A DNA stretch of 64,000 nt from Methanobrevibacter arboriphilus (GTDB taxonomy: Archaea; Methanobacteriota; Methanobacteria; Methanobacteriales; Methanobacteriaceae). The stretch lies in assembly GCF_019669925.1 (NCBI RefSeq), contig NZ_AP019779.1, positions 1,565,001 through 1,629,000 of the forward strand, in the 5' to 3' direction. The notes beneath the pieces were generated by a model that worked only from the letters and a program-made list of their open reading frames with translations, ran no database searches and was not told the DNA's origin. Positions within the stretch are counted from its first letter, which is position 1, and each line of letters begins with the position of its first letter. This document shows positions 1-10,528 of this stretch, in pieces. The position numbers and the translations under genes are program-made.

Positions 1-765
1 AATACTGAAATCAATATTTTGGAAGATGTTGAATTAAATAATCCTATTTTTATTGAAGCTCTTCCAGGAATTGGTCATGTTGGTAAATTAGCTGCCGATC
101 ATATTATTGATGAATTAGGAGCTACTAAATTTGCAGAACTATATTCTTATCATTTCCCTCCTCAAGTTTTTGTTGATGAAGACGGACTCATTGAAAATAT
201 GATGAATGAGTTTTATTATTTAAAATCTCTAGGAGAAGATAAAAGAGATTATATAATTTTAGTTGGTAATAGTCAAGCTTTATCTCCAGAAGGACAATAT
301 GATTTGTCTGGGTTTATATTAGATTTCATTGAAGATTTTGGAGTTAAAGAAATGTATACTCTTGGTGGATTAGCTATTGGCCATCCTATTGAAGAATCTC
401 GTGTATTTGGTGCTGCTACTGATCTTGAAATCATTGAGACATTGAGAGAGTTAGATATTGAAATAAGATCTGCCGATGGTGGAATTGTAGGAGCTTCTGG
501 GTTACTCCTTGGATTAGGAAAACTTAAGAATATTAAGGGTGCTTGTTTGATGGGTGAAACACCTGGTTATTTCATTGATGCTGAAGCTGCAGAAGCTATT
601 TTAGAAAAATTAGCTAATCTTCTTAATATAGAAATTAATACTGATAAACTTGATGAACGAGCTGAAGAAACAAGGAAAATGATATCTAAAGCTCAAAAAA
701 TGGAACAAGAAATGGTTAATAGAACTATGGGTGCTGGAGAAGACGATTTAAGATATATTGGTTAA
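1..765 (+). CDS. PAC2-family (proteasome assembly chaperone-like) protein, 5' end cut off
   Basis: The reading frame is open from base 1, so the true start lies upstream; the first in-window start-like codon is TTG at 19. About 254 residues are visible. The N-terminal [15 protein letters not shown] stretch, the central GGLAIG segment and the C-terminal [10 protein letters not shown] segment with the following ETPGY are typical of archaeal PAC2 proteins (COG2047/DUF75). Eukaryotic relatives chaperone proteasome assembly; the archaeal role is not established. The last 40 residues are charged and probably helical. No partner gene is visible because the upstream neighbour is outside the window. 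Confidence 0.8.
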   Translation, partial: NTEINILEDVELNNPIFIEALPGIGHVGKLAADHIIDELGATKFAELYSYHFPPQVFVDEDGLIENMMNEFYYLKSLGEDKRDYIILVGNSQALSPEGQYDLSGFILDFIEDFGVKEMYTLGGLAIGHPIEESRVFGAATDLEIIETLRELDIEIRSADGGIVGASGLLLGLGKLKNIKGACLMGETPGYFIDAEAAEAILEKLANLLNIEINTDKLDERAEETRKMISKAQKMEQEMVNRTMGAGEDDLRYIG

Positions 766-1095
766 TTAAACTATATATTTACATTCTTCATTATTCATTT
801 TACTTCCTTTTTTCTTGTTACTATTTTTATTTTTTGCTGATTTTTTAACTAATTCTTATTTTTAAGCAGTTTTTATTTTTATCTACTTTTATGATTTAAT
901 TTGATTTTTTAGTTTGATATTTTGAGTATTTTATAGGTTTATAAATTTACTAAAAAATATAAATAGTAGAATATAGACATATATTAATGCTATATTATAG
1001 AATAAAGTTATATATTTATAAATTACTAATTATTTTGTGATTTTTTAATTAATATTGTGATTTTATCAATAGTGTAATTTTATTATTTATACAGT
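766..1095. other. AT-rich intergenic region before the fluoride riboswitch
   Basis: Almost pure A/T with T-rich runs directly after the PAC2 stop that could terminate its transcript. I see no ORF or GC-richer island until the riboswitch begins near 1096. Confidence 0.5.
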
Positions 1096-1158
1096 AAGGT
1101 GATGAAGTTCCACCTATAACTGCCATTTTTTTAAAAAAATCTGGATGATGACTTCTAC
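1096..1158 (+). promoter_or_regulatory. fluoride riboswitch (crcB motif)
   Basis: The order of conserved blocks matches the crcB RNA: AAGGTGATGAAGTTCCACCT, then ATAACTGCC, an A/T hairpin, then GATGATGACTTCTACT. Helix P1 is AGGTG (1097-1101) with CACCT (1111-1115). The pseudoknot is GAAGT (1104-1108) in the P1 loop with ACTTC (1151-1155). The second stem is CC (1123-1124) plus the A/T arm closing on GG (1143-1144). It ends 29 nt before the antiporter start, near its ribosome binding site (about 1178-1182), so it could act on translation. The matching pseudoknot makes chance resemblance unlikely. Confidence 0.9.
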
Positions 1159-1187
1159 TATCAATAAAATGTTTTTAGAGGGTTATT

Positions 1188-2324
1188 ATGGCAGATTTTT
1201 ATTTATTAGTATTAGGATTATTAGTTTTTATCTCAAGTTTGATTTCAGTTCGTTTAGGTTTATCTGTATCAATCATAGAGATTTTGTTTGGAGTTATAGC
1301 TGGAAATTTAGGTATAATCCATTCTGAAACTTGGATGCTATTTATTGCAAGTTTTGGAGGAATATTATTAACATTTTTGTCTGGAACTGAGATTGATGTT
1401 AATCTTATGAGAAAAAAACTTAAAGAAACAGTTTTAATAGGCTTTTTATCTTTTTTAATACCATTTATTCTGATTTTTTCAGTTGTTCATTTTTTAATTG
1501 GTTGGAATCTAGTTGCTTCATTGTTAGCTGGAACTGCTTTGTCTGAAACATCAATTGCTGTTGTTTATTCAACGTTACTCCAGCAAGACTTATTTAAGTA
1601 TGATATTGGTAAGATATTAATGGGAGCAACATTTGTAACAAATATCTGCACAGCTATTGCTTTAAGTATACTTTTTACTAAACCTAACCTTTATATCTTT
1701 GTTTTTTATGTAGTATCCATATTATTATTGATATTTGCTTTTAAATATTCCTATAAATTCTTGGTTAATTCTAAAATTTTAAAAGATAAGATATTAGAGA
1801 TAGAAATAAAATATATTTTCCTTTTGCTTTTCATTTTAATGTTTTTTGCAGCATGGGGAGGAGGACAAGCAATATTACCAGTATTTATTTTAGGTATGTT
1901 ACTATCTAATACTTTAAATGAAAATTCTAATGGGCAAAAAGCAAAAGAAAGGATAAAAACTGTTGCATTTGCAGTTATAACTCCAGTATTTTTCATCATC
2001 GGGGGAATGAAAGTTTCAATACCTTTAGTAATTGGTGGACTTGGAATTTTTATTTTAATCTTTGCTTTTAGACAATTAGCTAAGTTCGTTGGTGTTTATT
2101 TTGTGACTAAAAGGTATTTAAATTCAGATACTGGTTATATTACTTTGATGATGAGCACTGGTCTAACATTTGGTTTAATAGCTACTTTATTTGGTTTGAA
2201 CACTGGTCTTTTAAATAATTATTCTTATTCAATATTAACTGGAGTTTTAGTTTTAAGTGCTGTTTTACCTACAATAATTGCTCAAAAATGGTTTGTACCA
2301 AGACATTTAGAGGATTTGAATTAA
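1188..2324 (+). CDS. CPA2-type cation/proton antiporter, fluoride-riboswitch controlled
   Basis: A 378-residue integral membrane protein with about ten to twelve hydrophobic segments and no cytosolic domain, typical of Kef/NapA-like monovalent cation:proton antiporters. The buried acidic residue in FLSGTEIDV (near residue 66) and the later LSETSIAVVYS segment resemble the conserved core. It has no C-terminal TrkA-N domain, so it is a short CPA2 form. The start ATG at 1188 follows AGAGGG. The fluoride riboswitch just upstream implies expression when fluoride accumulates; sodium/proton antiporters are among the gene classes known downstream of this RNA. Direct fluoride export by this protein is not shown; it may restore pH or cation balance. 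It is monocistronic here. Confidence 0.85.
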   Translation: MADFYLLVLGLLVFISSLISVRLGLSVSIIEILFGVIAGNLGIIHSETWMLFIASFGGILLTFLSGTEIDVNLMRKKLKETVLIGFLSFLIPFILIFSVVHFLIGWNLVASLLAGTALSETSIAVVYSTLLQQDLFKYDIGKILMGATFVTNICTAIALSILFTKPNLYIFVFYVVSILLLIFAFKYSYKFLVNSKILKDKILEIEIKYIFLLLFILMFFAAWGGGQAILPVFILGMLLSNTLNENSNGQKAKERIKTVAFAVITPVFFIIGGMKVSIPLVIGGLGIFILIFAFRQLAKFVGVYFVTKRYLNSDTGYITLMMSTGLTFGLIATLFGLNTGLLNNYSYSILTGVLVLSAVLPTIIAQKWFVPRHLEDLN

Positions 2325-2514
2325 AATAAGAAAAATAAAATAAGAAAAATAAAATAGAAAAATAGAAATAAAAAGTAAAATATAAAATAAAATTAAAATA
2401 CGAGTAATAAATTATTAATATAAAAATATATTATTAATAAAGACTATAAAAAAGATTATAAAGAAGATTATAAAAAATTTTATAAAAGTATTAATATACA
2501 AAAATACTAATTTT

Positions 2515-4104
2515 TTATTCTTCCATTCTTAATCTTTTAACTACGAAATCTTTATCTAAGGACAAGAGGAATGAAGCTGCTTTTGGTCCTTGTTTTTGCC
2601 CAAGAATCATCTTATAAATAGCTTGAAAAGCTTTTTGAGGTTTTAAATCATATTCATTTAAAATTTCATACATTTCATCATGAAGTGTTTCAGCAGAATT
2701 AAATTCTTTGCTTTCAATTAAATCAGCTAAACTTTTAAGAAAAGCTTTTTGATCATCAGATAGCTCTAATCTTGGAATTTTTTTCATAACTTGGAATTTA
2801 ACAAATTTTGGGCCATATTTATCTAACCAATTCTTAACTTGTTTGATTCTTTGTTTGAATTGTTCAAGTTCTTTTTCTTCTAAATCTTTAAACTCTTTAT
2901 CTTGGAAGCTTTTAGTTAGCTGAGAATTCTTTTTAAGAATTTCAAATATTTTCTCTGGATTATTTCCTGCTATCTGATAAGCAACAGTTAAAAACCTGTA
3001 AGGTGGTCTAAATGGTAAAGAATCTCCTTCGTTTATTTGAGCAATTTCATAAATCTTCTTGAATTTTTTACCCTCTTTTTCTGATGGTGCTTCTTCTTCA
3101 TTAAAGAAAACTTTTTCCACTTTGTCGAACTGATCAATAAAATCAAGAAATGCCATATTAGGTGAAAAATCTTTGTGTTTCATTGGTTTACTTCTAAATA
3201 TAAAGTAGTTAAGACTTTCAGCAGGTCCAATTTCTAACCATTGCTTTGGAGTAAAAAATACTCCTTTAGATTTACTCATTGCATCTCCATTTAAGGTGAT
3301 CCATTCATAAGGGACTGGATACGGTGCTTTATAATCAAAAATTTCTTCAGATATTATTTTACTAACATCATAAGATCCACCACTGGCTGCATGGTCTTTA
3401 CCAAATGGTTCACATGTAATTCCAAATATTTTCCATCTAGCTGCCCATTCTACTCTCCAAGTTAACTTACCATTTCCTGATGTAATGTTCATTTCTGCGT
3501 CTGCACCACATTCACATTTATAAGAGATGGTATCATTATCTTCATTAAATGCATAGCTAGTTGTAGTGTTTACTCTACCACATTTATCACAAATTGGATT
3601 GTAAGGTAACCAGTCATCAGCTAATGGATGCTCTCTGTATCGATTGAATATTTCTCTTATTTTATCTGCCTTTTTTAAGGATATTCTTATATATTCATCG
3701 TAAATTCCATCTTTATACATTTCAAAGCCAGATTTTGGAGTTAATTCTATTCCAAAGTCATCTAAAACATCTAATAATGGCTTTTCAAAGTGTTCTACAA
3801 AGCTATCGCAACATCCATCGGGACATGGGATATTGGAGTAGGGCATACCTAGATATTTGTCATAGCTTTCTGGTAATGGGTGTGGAACTTTTCTAAGTGG
3901 GTCATGGTCGTCTGCAATCCAAATAGTTTCAGATTTTTCACCCATTTCTTTTAATTGCTTTCCTACAGCATTAGCTATAAAAACATCACAGGAGTTTCCT
4001 ATATGTATTGATCCTGATATAGATGTTCCACTTGCAATAACATGTTTTTCAACATTCCATTCTTTTAATTCATCAGCAATTCTTTCTATCCAATGTTTCA
4101 TCAT
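2515..4104 (-). CDS. lysS: lysyl-tRNA synthetase, class I
   Basis: Charges tRNA-Lys with lysine. At 529 residues it has the class I Rossmann core with the HIGH-type signature HIGN (residues 34-37) and the KMSKS-type MSKSK (276-280), where class II LysRS would have neither. A zinc-binding insertion with Cys172/Cys175 and Cys197/Cys199 lies between them. The class I form is usual in methanogens. The start is ATG-ATG at 4104/4101 behind GGTGAA. Its 3' end faces the end of the antiporter gene, and the gap upstream is AT-only. Confidence 0.95.
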   Translation of the reverse strand: MMKHWIERIADELKEWNVEKHVIASGTSISGSIHIGNSCDVFIANAVGKQLKEMGEKSETIWIADDHDPLRKVPHPLPESYDKYLGMPYSNIPCPDGCCDSFVEHFEKPLLDVLDDFGIELTPKSGFEMYKDGIYDEYIRISLKKADKIREIFNRYREHPLADDWLPYNPICDKCGRVNTTTSYAFNEDNDTISYKCECGADAEMNITSGNGKLTWRVEWAARWKIFGITCEPFGKDHAASGGSYDVSKIISEEIFDYKAPYPVPYEWITLNGDAMSKSKGVFFTPKQWLEIGPAESLNYFIFRSKPMKHKDFSPNMAFLDFIDQFDKVEKVFFNEEEAPSEKEGKKFKKIYEIAQINEGDSLPFRPPYRFLTVAYQIAGNNPEKIFEILKKNSQLTKSFQDKEFKDLEEKELEQFKQRIKQVKNWLDKYGPKFVKFQVMKKIPRLELSDDQKAFLKSLADLIESKEFNSAETLHDEMYEILNEYDLKPQKAFQAIYKMILGQKQGPKAASFLLSLDKDFVVKRLRMEE

Positions 4105-4926
4105 TTCACCAGTAAAATAATAAGTCGTACTTTTATTTAAGATATATCAATGAATTATATAGTGAACAAAATTAATTATATTTCTATTTTTATTATTTTT
4201 ATTAAATTAATTAAGTTATATTAAATATTAGTTAAAATATTAATTAATTTATTAAATTAATTATATTAAATTAATCTAATTAATTATATTTTTAGTATAA
4301 TTTAGATATATAGATATAATTTTAATTTAAGAGTTAAATCAGCTTATTGTAAATATTTTATAATATATATTCTATATAATTATTCTATATAATATAGAAA
4401 TACTAAATATATACCCTATTTTTTAAATTATTTAATTGAAATTTAAAATAAGTATTGAATAATAAGCATTATATAAATTTATTTTTAATTCTTATAAATA
4501 TTATTGTTACTAATTTTTTAATTCAATAAAAATAGGTTATGTTAAATTATATTTATAATAATTATATACAATAATTACACATTAATAATTATAATTATGA
4601 GTTATTAATAAGTTAATTATATTAATTATAGATAAATTAAAATCAATATAAATAATTAAAATAAGTAGAAATTAAATAAAAAATAGAATTAATAATTATT
4701 AGACTCTTAATTATTATTTTAATAATTATTTTATTATTATTTTAATAATTGTTCTAATAATTATTTTTATATTTATCTTCTTAATATTAATAAAAATCTA
4801 AATTTAATATAAATTTATTATTATATAAATTTTAAGATAATAGCTAATTTATGGTTTTTAAAATTTTTTAAATATCTATTTTTAAATATCTATTTTTAAA
4901 AATTTATTTTTAAATATTAAATAATT
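4105..4926. other. 820-bp AT-only intergenic region
   Basis: Sequence between lysS and the end of thiC. It is almost entirely A/T with short palindromic runs of TAATTA type. Positions about 4861-4917 hold three or four imperfect copies of a 14-nt unit (TTTTTAAATATCTA). No ORF or structured island stands out. The lysS promoter should lie just above 4110. Confidence 0.5.
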
Positions 4927-6231
4927 TTAAACATTGTCAAAAAAGTCAGGTTCTGCTTGATCTAACCATTCATTAACTATTTTTACAGCACAGTAGTTTC
5001 CACACATTGTACAGGTGTCAGGATCTTCTGGAGGTCTGTTTTCTCTTATAGCTCTAGCATCTGCTGGGCAAATAGCTAAATTATATTGACTTTCCCAATC
5101 AAGTTTTTTCCTTGCATTAGCCATAGCTAAGTCTTTTTCACCATTGTGTACTCCTTTTGCCATATCTCCAACATAAGTACCGATTCTTGTTGATATGACT
5201 CCTGCTTTAACATCTTCTGGTCCTGGAAGTGCTAAATGTTCTGCAGGGGTAACATAACAGATGAAATTAGCTCCTGCTTTAGCTGAAGCAGCTGCTCCAA
5301 TAGAAGAAACTATATGGTCATAACCCGGAGCTATATCACATACAATAGGTCCTAACATATAGAAAGGAGCTCCTCCACACATTTTCTTTTGTATTGTTAC
5401 ATTAGCAGGAATTTCATTAATAGGGATATGTCCAGGTCCTTCAATCATTGATTGAACACCAGCTTCACGACATTTATCAACTAATTCTCCGAGTATAATT
5501 AATTCTTGAACTTGAGCTCTATCTGTAGAGTCAGCTATTGCTCCTGCTCTCATTGCATTAGCTAAAGAAAGTACAACATCATGTTCTTTTGCAATATCAA
5601 GTATATAATCAAAATTTTCAAACAATGGATTTTCTCTTTCATTTTCAACAATCCATGCGGATATAAATGCTCCACCTCTACTTACAAGTCCTCCTTCTCT
5701 TCCTTGACGTTTAAGACGAGCTAAAGTTTCAATATTAACACTTGAATGAATAGCCATAAAGTCAATGCCATCTTTGGCTTGTTTTTCAATGGTTTTAAAC
5801 ATTATTTCTTCATCCATGTCAATTGCAGATCCAGTTTTTCGGATTGTTTCAATAGCTGCTTGATATATTGGTACACTTCCCACAGGAATATCAGACATTT
5901 TTAAAATTCTTCTTCTGATTTCATCAAGGTCTCCACCAATACTTAATTCCATTAAACTATCGGCTTGGTTATCTATAGCTATTTGAGCTTTCTTTTCTTC
6001 TTCATCAAAATCAACAATGTCAGTAGATGTTCCAATTGTTGCATTTACTTTTGTTCTAAGACCTTCTCCAATACCACAAGGAGTTATATCTCTGTTAACA
6101 TTTGATGGAATTACTATAGTACCATTAGCCACAGAATTTCTTATAAATTCTTCAGAAACCCCTTCTTTTTCAGCGACTATTTTCATTTCTTCTGTAATTA
6201 TCCCATTTTTTGCATCTTCTATCTGTGTCAT
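4927..6231 (-). CDS. thiC: phosphomethylpyrimidine synthase
   Basis: Converts aminoimidazole ribotide to hydroxymethylpyrimidine phosphate for thiamine synthesis using radical SAM chemistry. The 434-residue protein matches the short archaeal ThiC form. The C-terminal cluster motif CTMCGNYC (407, 410, 414) is visible; its last spacing is one residue shorter than the CX2CX4C of bacterial ThiC. The metal and substrate stretches EGPGHIP and [14 protein letters not shown] are intact. ATG at 6231 follows GTGATT. I see no TPP riboswitch upstream. Confidence 0.95.
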   Translation of the reverse strand: MTQIEDAKNGIITEEMKIVAEKEGVSEEFIRNSVANGTIVIPSNVNRDITPCGIGEGLRTKVNATIGTSTDIVDFDEEEKKAQIAIDNQADSLMELSIGGDLDEIRRRILKMSDIPVGSVPIYQAAIETIRKTGSAIDMDEEIMFKTIEKQAKDGIDFMAIHSSVNIETLARLKRQGREGGLVSRGGAFISAWIVENERENPLFENFDYILDIAKEHDVVLSLANAMRAGAIADSTDRAQVQELIILGELVDKCREAGVQSMIEGPGHIPINEIPANVTIQKKMCGGAPFYMLGPIVCDIAPGYDHIVSSIGAAASAKAGANFICYVTPAEHLALPGPEDVKAGVISTRIGTYVGDMAKGVHNGEKDLAMANARKKLDWESQYNLAICPADARAIRENRPPEDPDTCTMCGNYCAVKIVNEWLDQAEPDFFDNV

Positions 6232-6703
6232 AATTAATCACATTCTTAATTAAATAAGATCAAATTTTTATTATAACTTCAAAATTTTTACATAATTTTA
6301 AAGTTTTATAATTATTATTAATAAAAATATTTGAATAAATTTTATTTCAATCAAATTATTAACCAAAGCTAGTTCAAATAATATTTAATTTTTTAAACTT
6401 TATTTGAATTTAAATACATTTAGATTGAATATATCTTATTATAAACTTATAGCTTATAAATTAATCTATTTTATTTGTATAATACAAGCTTAAATTAAAG
6501 AAAACTTGAAAAATTTAAATTTTCTTTGACTTTTTTATAAATATATTTATTAGTAATTATTTTTATTAGTAATATTTTTTATTAGTAAATATCTTTTATA
6601 GTAAACATTTTTGTTATTAAATATATTAGTAAATATTTACTAATATGATATGTTTTTAAAAAATAATTTATTTTTAAAAAGTAATTTAAAATTTAGAATA
6701 TAT
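6232..6703. other. AT-rich intergenic region with one terminator-like hairpin
   Basis: Between thiC and the PfkB kinase. AAAGAAAA (6497-6504) pairs with TTTTCTTT (6520-6527) and is followed by a T6 run from 6531, which looks like a plus-strand terminator without an obvious gene in front of it. The remainder is A/T with repeats of ATTAGTAA type (6545-6645). Confidence 0.4.
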
Positions 6704-7630
6704 CTAAGATTTATTATTATAAAATTGATTCATTCTATCATTAACTTGATCAAAATTAGGAATATTTGTTTGACATCCTTTTTTTTCTACAATAAATGAT
6801 GAAACAGCTGAAGCAAATTTAGCACAATCTTCAAGGCTTTTTTCATTAATGTATCCATATAAAAACCCTGCTCTATAAGAATCACCTGCACCTGTCGGGT
6901 CAACAGCTGGTCGATAGATTGAATCAACTTTTAGCTTTTCTTTTTCAGTATAAATAACACTACCCTCTTTCCCGCATGTTTTAACAATAATAGTCGGACC
7001 TAGTTCTCTTAAACCATTTATATCACATTTTAATAAATTTTGAATTCTTTCTATTTCATGATGGTTCCCGAATAATATTGTACAATTATTTATAACCTCC
7101 TTGAGTTTTGGAGCATTATACATGTTTAAATCTTGTCCAGGGTCAAATGAAACTATTTTACTGTTATTTTTACCTAAAATACTACTTTTTATATTATATG
7201 TGGGATCTCCTGTAGCTAAATGAATTGCTTTACAGGATTGAACAGATGATTCTGGAGGATCATATTTTAAAAATTCTTTTCCAGCTCCCCAATAAAAATA
7301 AAATATTTGATCTTCTTTATTATTTGTCATACCAAACGCTGTTGGTGTATCTTCATTTTTAGATATAATCATTGAATCAGTATTAATTTTTAATTCAGCC
7401 ATTTTCTCTAAGTATTCTGATTTTAAAAATTTTTCTCCAACTGCAGATATAAGAGATGTTTTAAGGCCTAATTTAGCTCCAACCATGGCTACATTTGCTC
7501 CAGCACCTCCATGGAATATTTTCATTGTTTTAATAGGAGTGGATGAGTTTGGGGCTGGAAATTTCTCTACTGTCATTATATAATCTATTGCTGTATGACC
7601 TATAACAAGTAAATCATCTTTTTTAATCAA
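6704..7630 (-). CDS. PfkB-family sugar/nucleoside kinase
   Basis: A ribokinase-fold kinase of 308 residues. The N-terminal substrate-binding GGAGAN (41-46) and the C-terminal anion-hole and catalytic-base motif DPTGAGDS (244-251) are both intact, so it should be active. The closest characterised archaeal relatives are the promiscuous MJ0406-type nucleoside kinases, but the substrate cannot be read from sequence. The start is TTG at 7630 behind GAGGT. It is transcribed alone on the minus strand. Confidence 0.8.
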   Translation of the reverse strand: MIKKDDLLVIGHTAIDYIMTVEKFPAPNSSTPIKTMKIFHGGAGANVAMVGAKLGLKTSLISAVGEKFLKSEYLEKMAELKINTDSMIISKNEDTPTAFGMTNNKEDQIFYFYWGAGKEFLKYDPPESSVQSCKAIHLATGDPTYNIKSSILGKNNSKIVSFDPGQDLNMYNAPKLKEVINNCTILFGNHHEIERIQNLLKCDINGLRELGPTIIVKTCGKEGSVIYTEKEKLKVDSIYRPAVDPTGAGDSYRAGFLYGYINEKSLEDCAKFASAVSSFIVEKKGCQTNIPNFDQVNDRMNQFYNNKS

Positions 7631-8117
7631 TTAAAAACCTCTTTCTATTTCTCTTTTTACTTTATATCATTTTATTCATTAATTATAGTATTAATAGAAT
7701 ATATCAATTTATACTTAATTTAATATACAATTATCTTAAATTAATATATAATTATCTTATTGGATATACAATTATACTTAATTTGATATAATAATTTAAT
7801 TGATATAAAATAAATACTATAAATAAATTAGATATACAAACTTATATTTCTTTTTGGATAGTAAATGAAAACTAATATTAATATCATGATTATAATTATT
7901 ATTTTATCTTATAGCTAGTATTTTAGTCCATGATCATTATTTTAGATTATAACTACTATTTTAGCCTATTTTCATGTATTTTTTCTATTTTTATTAATTT
8001 ATTTATGATAGCTGTTTAGACATCTACTATTTATTTATAATTATTTTATATATTTTAATAATAGAAAAATATAAGTAGTATAATGTAAATATATTTAGTC
8101 CTAATAAAATAATAAAT
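7631..8117. other. AT-rich intergenic region upstream of the small RNA locus
   Basis: Holds the presumed kinase promoter near its lower end and about two imperfect 38-bp direct repeats built on TATTTTAG between 7899 and 7974. A TATA-like AAATATAT near 8086-8094 fits a plus-strand start near 8118 for the hairpin RNA described next. Confidence 0.4.
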
Positions 8118-8245
8118 TCTTACATAATTTATTATCTAATGCATGAAAAGACGAACCCATACATGAGCTTATTCTTATTAGTTTCATGAAACATTAGATG
8201 GGAAATATGTTGGACATATTATTTTTAATTTTTATTTTTTTAAGA
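8118..8245 (+). ncRNA. candidate antisense small RNA targeting fdhC translation start
   Basis: A GC-richer island in AT-only DNA. ATCTAATG (8134-8141) pairs with CATTAGAT (8192-8199) and CATGAAA (8142-8148) with TTTCATG (8182-8188), stacking into a long stem with a three-base bulge and a 33-nt loop. Bases 8146-8161, AAAAGACGAACCCATA, are the exact reverse complement of 16826-16841, which covers the fdhC start codon. A second hairpin, AATATGT (8204-8210) with ACATATT (8214-8220), followed by T-rich sequence to about 8241, resembles an intrinsic terminator. A TATA-like box sits near 8086-8094. No ORF is present. The 5' and 3' ends are estimates; transcription is inferred. Confidence 0.6.
8204..8241 (+). 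terminator. terminator-like hairpin of the fdhC-antisense RNA
   Basis: A 7-bp stem AATATGT/ACATATT with a TGG loop is followed by a run with three T5-T7 blocks. It lies 4 nt after the main hairpin and about 125 nt before the convergent ModE-like gene ends, so it may also separate the two transcripts. Confidence 0.45.
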
Positions 8246-8365
8246 ATATTATTTAAAATTATTTAATAATGTTGTTTTAAGTATATTATTTTGGAAACTA
8301 TTATTTTAAGATTATTATTTAAGACTTTTTATTTGAAAATATTTGAATTAGGTGGTATTTAAATA

Positions 8366-9298
8366 TTAAATTGATAACTTCATCTTCTTTTCTTTTGTTT
8401 TCCAAGGTTTTATAGGTATAAAACCTTCTCTAGATATTAATTTTTGACCATCATTCAAAAAGTATTCAATAAATTCTTGAACTTCTTTTTTTTCAGAATT
8501 AACTGCAATTAAACTAATAGCATGCTTTGTTTCTTCTTTTAAAACGTTATTTCCCTTAAAATAACTTCCATTTAAAAAAGTATATAATTTATTAGAGTTC
8601 TGCACAATTTTAAAAGCATCAAACTCTGATTTCACATTTTTTATTATTTTATAGGGTATATTATTTTCATCAAGAGTACTCCAAGCTAATCTTTGTGCTG
8701 TACCTTCGATAGATACAAATTCAAGATTTTTTAAATCTTTCATCTGTTTTATCTTCATGTTAGAGGACATTTCATTTGAAACAAGAACTAAATTATCATA
8801 TCCAATCACTCTAAAGTCTAAATCATTTTTAAAAGCTATTTGAGGATCATCAAGAGCTAAAATATCAATCAAACCTTTTTTTGCTAGTTTATAAGCACTA
8901 TTATCATCACTACTATAGATATCAACTTCAAAAGGCATTTCATTAGATATTGATTCTAAAAAGTTTGTTATTATATGTCCTCCAGCAATTATTAACTTAT
9001 CAGTTTCAACTACTCTAGAATTGTATTTTTCATAAACGTTAACTAGATTTTTAGATTTTTCAGTTAAATAAGTTCTAGAACCAGAAATTTTAACTAAATC
9101 AAAACCAAGTTTTTTTTCAGCATTTTTAATTCTTCTATTTAGAACAGAATGAGATATATTAAGTCTTTTAGCCACGGCTCTTTGAGAACTCATTTCATCT
9201 AATAGCTTCAATGATTCAAATAGTTTATAGCTATAAGTTTCACCATTAATTTTAATCTCAACTTTTGGTTCAATCTTATATTTCATATAATTACTCAC
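8366..9298 (-). CDS. ModE-like HTH regulator with periplasmic-binding-protein-like sensor domain
   Basis: At 310 residues it has an N-terminal winged HTH (about 28-90, with the SQRAVAKRLNISHSVLNRRI core seen in ModE and LysR regulators), joined to a C-terminal domain resembling a solute-binding protein (about 100-295). This architecture is common in methanogens as a regulator sensing molybdate, tungstate or a related ligand. Its position between fdhC-related elements and the Mo/W gene block supports that role, but the ligand is inferred. GTG at 9298 is the chosen start. The C-terminal KTKEKKMK tail is basic. Confidence 0.7.
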   Translation of the reverse strand: MSNYMKYKIEPKVEIKINGETYSYKLFESLKLLDEMSSQRAVAKRLNISHSVLNRRIKNAEKKLGFDLVKISGSRTYLTEKSKNLVNVYEKYNSRVVETDKLIIAGGHIITNFLESISNEMPFEVDIYSSDDNSAYKLAKKGLIDILALDDPQIAFKNDLDFRVIGYDNLVLVSNEMSSNMKIKQMKDLKNLEFVSIEGTAQRLAWSTLDENNIPYKIIKNVKSEFDAFKIVQNSNKLYTFLNGSYFKGNNVLKEETKHAISLIAVNSEKKEVQEFIEYFLNDGQKLISREGFIPIKPWKTKEKKMKLSI

Positions 9299-9840
9299 AT
9301 TTTAGATATTTGATCAGATAAATATTGATTATTTGAAGTTTATTAGTTATCTTATTAGTTATGCTATTATCTATTTAAAAATTATAAAACAAATATTATA
9401 ATTATAAAATATTATAAAATAGGTATAATTATAAAATAAGTATATAATTATAAAATAAAATCATAAAATATAATAATAAAAACATATTAAAATTAATAAA
9501 TTATTTGTTTTATTAGCTAATATAATTTTAAATAAAATATAATTTTATATAAATATTTTTTATAAATATTCTAATAAATAATTTTAAATAAATAATATTA
9601 TAAATTTTTAGATGGATAATCTTAAATAAATAATTTTAAATAAATTAAAATTTAATAAAAATCTATAATATATCTGACATAAAAATTATTTGACATAAAA
9701 ATATAATATGATTATATTTATTATTCATTATACCATTATTTTTATAAGTATAATTTAAAGTTATTAAATCATGACTATTTATAATTTAATAAAAGTATTA
9801 TTATCCTCTTAAAATTAATATAAGAATCTAAGGTTGAAAT
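9299..9840. other. AT-only divergent intergenic region
   Basis: Between the ModE-like gene and hxlB, transcribed away from each other, so both promoters must lie here. The sequence is nearly all A/T with many TATA-like strings, and I cannot pick one. AGGTTGAA at 9831 is the hxlB ribosome binding site. I see no hairpin with a GC-richer loop. Confidence 0.4.
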
Positions 9841-10431
9841 ATGAAGTTAATGAAAGCAGCTATTGAAGAAATTTTAAGTAATATAGAGTCAGCTACTGAA
9901 TTTATTGATGATGAAACAGTAAATGAGTTTATGAAAGTATTAACTGAATCAAAAAATGTATTTGTTATGGGTGCAGGAAGATCTGGACTTGTAGCTAAAG
10001 CTTTTGCTATGCGCTTAGTTCATTTAGGTATTAGTGCTTATGTTGTAGGTGAAACTATTTCTCCAGCTATATATGATGATGATTGTATATTGGCTATTTC
10101 AGGATCTGGTGAAACTAATACTATTGTTTCAGCAGTTGATATTGCTAAAAATAGAGGTTCTAAAGCTTTAGCTCTCACATCTTATCCAGAATCATCTTTA
10201 GGAAAACTTGCAGATTGTGTAATGAAAGTTAAAGGTAGAACTAAGATTGACATTGATGATGAGGATTATATTAAAAGACAAATTGATGGAAATTATGTTT
10301 CTGTAACTCCTCTTGGTACAGCATTTGAATTAACTTCCCTTATTTTTTTAGATGGTCTTATAGCTGAATTAATGCAAAAGATGGGTAAAACAGAGGATGA
10401 TTTAAAATATCGTCACACTGTATTAGAGTAA
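9841..10431 (+). CDS. hxlB: 6-phospho-3-hexuloisomerase
   Basis: Isomerises hexulose 6-phosphate to and from fructose 6-phosphate. In methanogens the ribulose monophosphate route runs in reverse to make pentose phosphates. It is a 196-residue SIS-domain protein, full family length, with GAGRSG (44-49) and SGSGET (87-92) as phosphosugar-binding loops and the typical C-terminal TPLGTAFEL stretch. ATG at 9841 follows AGGT. The partner synthase (HPS) is not adjacent. Confidence 0.93.
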   Translation: MKLMKAAIEEILSNIESATEFIDDETVNEFMKVLTESKNVFVMGAGRSGLVAKAFAMRLVHLGISAYVVGETISPAIYDDDCILAISGSGETNTIVSAVDIAKNRGSKALALTSYPESSLGKLADCVMKVKGRTKIDIDDEDYIKRQIDGNYVSVTPLGTAFELTSLIFLDGLIAELMQKMGKTEDDLKYRHTVLE

Positions 10432-10528
10432 ATTCCTTAGTTATAATTTTTTAAATATTTTTTTATTTTCTCATATTTTCATTTATTTATTTTTATATTT
10501 TTATCTAATATTTTGTTTTTATAGTTTT

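Noticed and set aside
4105-4926. CRISPR-like or phage-like arrays in the long AT-only gaps
   Set aside because: Repeats are short, degenerate and without regular spacers; no cas, integrase or transposase genes occur in the window.
8134-8199. Fragment of a duplicated fdhC gene on the minus strand
   Set aside because: Identity to fdhC stops after 16 bases on both sides and no ribosome binding site is shared; the bases lie inside a symmetric stem-loop.
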